Of a stretch of 46,584 bases of DNA, positions 43,347 to 46,584 are shown piece after piece. Source of the DNA: Aquabacterium sp. GTDB taxonomy: Bacteria; Pseudomonadota; Gammaproteobacteria; Burkholderiales; Burkholderiaceae_C. Location of the stretch: the NCBI GenBank assembly GCA_004322345.1, contig SCTQ01000311.1, forward strand, positions 1 through 46,584, given 5' to 3'. Numbering within the stretch: the stretch's first letter is position 1; each line of letters begins with the position of its first letter. The translations under genes were made by a program, and so were the position numbers. The notes beneath the pieces are model-generated. The model had not been told where the DNA came from, did no database searches, and saw only the letters and a list, made by a program, of their open reading frames with translations.

Positions 43347-43374
43347 TTGCATACGCATAACGCAATGCAATAAT
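43347..43374 (+). promoter_or_regulatory. Promoter of rppH
   Basis: A -35 ttgcat (43347-43352) and a -10 aataat (43369-43374) are separated by 16 bases. Transcription would start near 43381, leaving a leader of about 23 bases before the ATG at 43404. Confidence 0.55.
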
Positions 43375-43403
43375 CAATTCAGTTACGAATCTGGAGTTTG
43401 ATT

Positions 43404-44036
43404 ATGCTCGACCGGGAAGGCTTCCGCCCCAACGTCGGCATCGTCCTGCTGAACCACCGCAACCAGGTGTTCTGGGGCAAGCGGATACGCACGCACTCCT
43501 GGCAGTTCCCGCAGGGAGGCATCAACCACGGCGAATCGCCGGAGCAGGCGATGTTCCGCGAGCTGCAGGAAGAAGTCGGCCTGCAGCCGGAGCACGTCCG
43601 CATCATCGCGCGCACGCGCGACTGGCTGCGTTACGAAGTGCCGGACCACTTCATCCGCCGCGAATCCCGCGGTCACTACAAAGGCCAGAAGCAGATCTGG
43701 TTCCTGCTGCAGCTCGTCGGCCGCGACAGCGACATGAACCTGCGCGCCAGCAACCATCCGGAGTTCGACGCCTGGCGCTGGCACGAGTACTGGGTGCCGC
43801 TGGAATCCGTCATCGAGTTCAAGCGCGGCGTCTACGAGATGGCACTGACCGAGCTGTCGCGCTACCTGCCGCGCCCGCAGCAGCAAGGCTCCAACCGCTA
43901 CCTGCGCGGCAACATGCGCGCGCCGCGCTCCGGGCCGGGGCACAAGGCGGGCGAGCAGGAAGATCCGCGGGGGGGCGACGACCCTGCCTCTGCGATCACG
44001 CCGGTCAACACGTCGCGCTGGTCGGTGAAGTCCTGA
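43404..44036 (+). CDS. rppH: RNA pyrophosphohydrolase RppH
   Basis: A 210-residue Nudix hydrolase that removes pyrophosphate from mRNA 5' ends and so triggers decay. The Nudix box is complete: G38, E44, R52-E53, E56-E57, G59 in [20 protein letters not shown]. The N-terminus [15 protein letters not shown] and the block [13 protein letters not shown] are typical of RppH. The fold ends near 160; a polar tail of about 50 residues follows, longer than in E. coli. ATG at 43404 has ggag 7 bases upstream. Confidence 0.95.
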   Translation: MLDREGFRPNVGIVLLNHRNQVFWGKRIRTHSWQFPQGGINHGESPEQAMFRELQEEVGLQPEHVRIIARTRDWLRYEVPDHFIRRESRGHYKGQKQIWFLLQLVGRDSDMNLRASNHPEFDAWRWHEYWVPLESVIEFKRGVYEMALTELSRYLPRPQQQGSNRYLRGNMRAPRSGPGHKAGEQEDPRGGDDPASAITPVNTSRWSVKS

Positions 44037-44057
44037 AGCGCCGCCGCGGCCCGGTGC

Positions 44058-46582
<2,525 letters not shown>

Positions 46583-46584
46583 GC

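Noticed and set aside
41229-43373. Plus-strand open frame of about 714 codons opposite proS
   Set aside because: It is antisense to a full-length prolyl-tRNA synthetase and shows Val/Leu/His-rich shadow composition.

Overview
The window is a GC-rich, densely coded chromosomal segment that reads as a betaproteobacterium of the order Burkholderiales, probably from the Rubrivivax/Leptothrix/Ideonella neighbourhood. That placement is an inference from gene content and gene order (tyrS / M23 peptidase / anmK; argC, DUF6776, bactofilin, erpA; hemA, prfA, prmC, grxD, ubiX; rplM-rpsI; a ThiD-ThiE fusion; a full urtABCDE set), not from a database search. I see no insertion sequence, phage, integrase, CRISPR array, rRNA or plasmid function. 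There is one tRNA.

Layout. 1-3627 (+): thiamine operon thiO (cut by the window edge), thiS, thiG and a fused thiD-thiE. 3651-4830 (-): two lipoproteins. 5129-10945 (+): urea ABC transporter urtABCDE. 10952-13167 (-): a SUKH-like protein followed by a CDF metal exporter. 13366-15359 (+): an OmpR-type response regulator and its histidine kinase. 15360-16646 (-): tyrS, divergent from 16891-19500 (+), an M23 peptidase and anmK. 19562-22204 (-): argC, a coiled-coil membrane protein, a bactofilin and erpA. 22552-24774 (+): a secreted S8 protease that looks like an autotransporter. 24863-25696 (-): rplM-rpsI behind a structured leader. 26140-27715 (+): a GNAT protein and a DUF2726 protein. 27737-29659 (-): htpG. 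29810-29886 (+): tRNA-Met(CAT), then a small secreted protein and miaB to 31768. 31776-35385 (-): a 90-residue membrane protein, bioA, bioD, bioF. 35567-40781 (+): hemA, prfA, prmC, an outer-membrane protein, grxD, ubiX. 40748-43208 (-): proS and a lytic transglycosylase. 43404-44036 (+): rppH. 44058-46563 (-): a small membrane protein, obgE, proB.

How the genes fit together. Most are housekeeping genes: cofactor synthesis (thiamine, biotin, haem, the ubiquinone-linked flavin ubiX, Fe-S delivery by erpA and grxD), translation (tyrS, proS, rplM, rpsI, prfA, prmC, miaB, tRNA), cell wall (M23 peptidase, anmK, lytic transglycosylase, bactofilin), mRNA decay (rppH), amino acids (argC, proB) and urea uptake. 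The parts that stand out from this background are the S8 protease beside rpsI, the outer-membrane protein between prmC and grxD, the isolated SUKH-like gene, the small membrane gene coupled to bioA, two intrinsic terminators lying upstream of genes rather than after them, a repeat-rich leader before rplM, and an exact 17-bp palindrome in the rplM/GNAT intergenic region. Nothing here convincingly shows a wholly new multi-gene system. The non-coding signals are the best leads.
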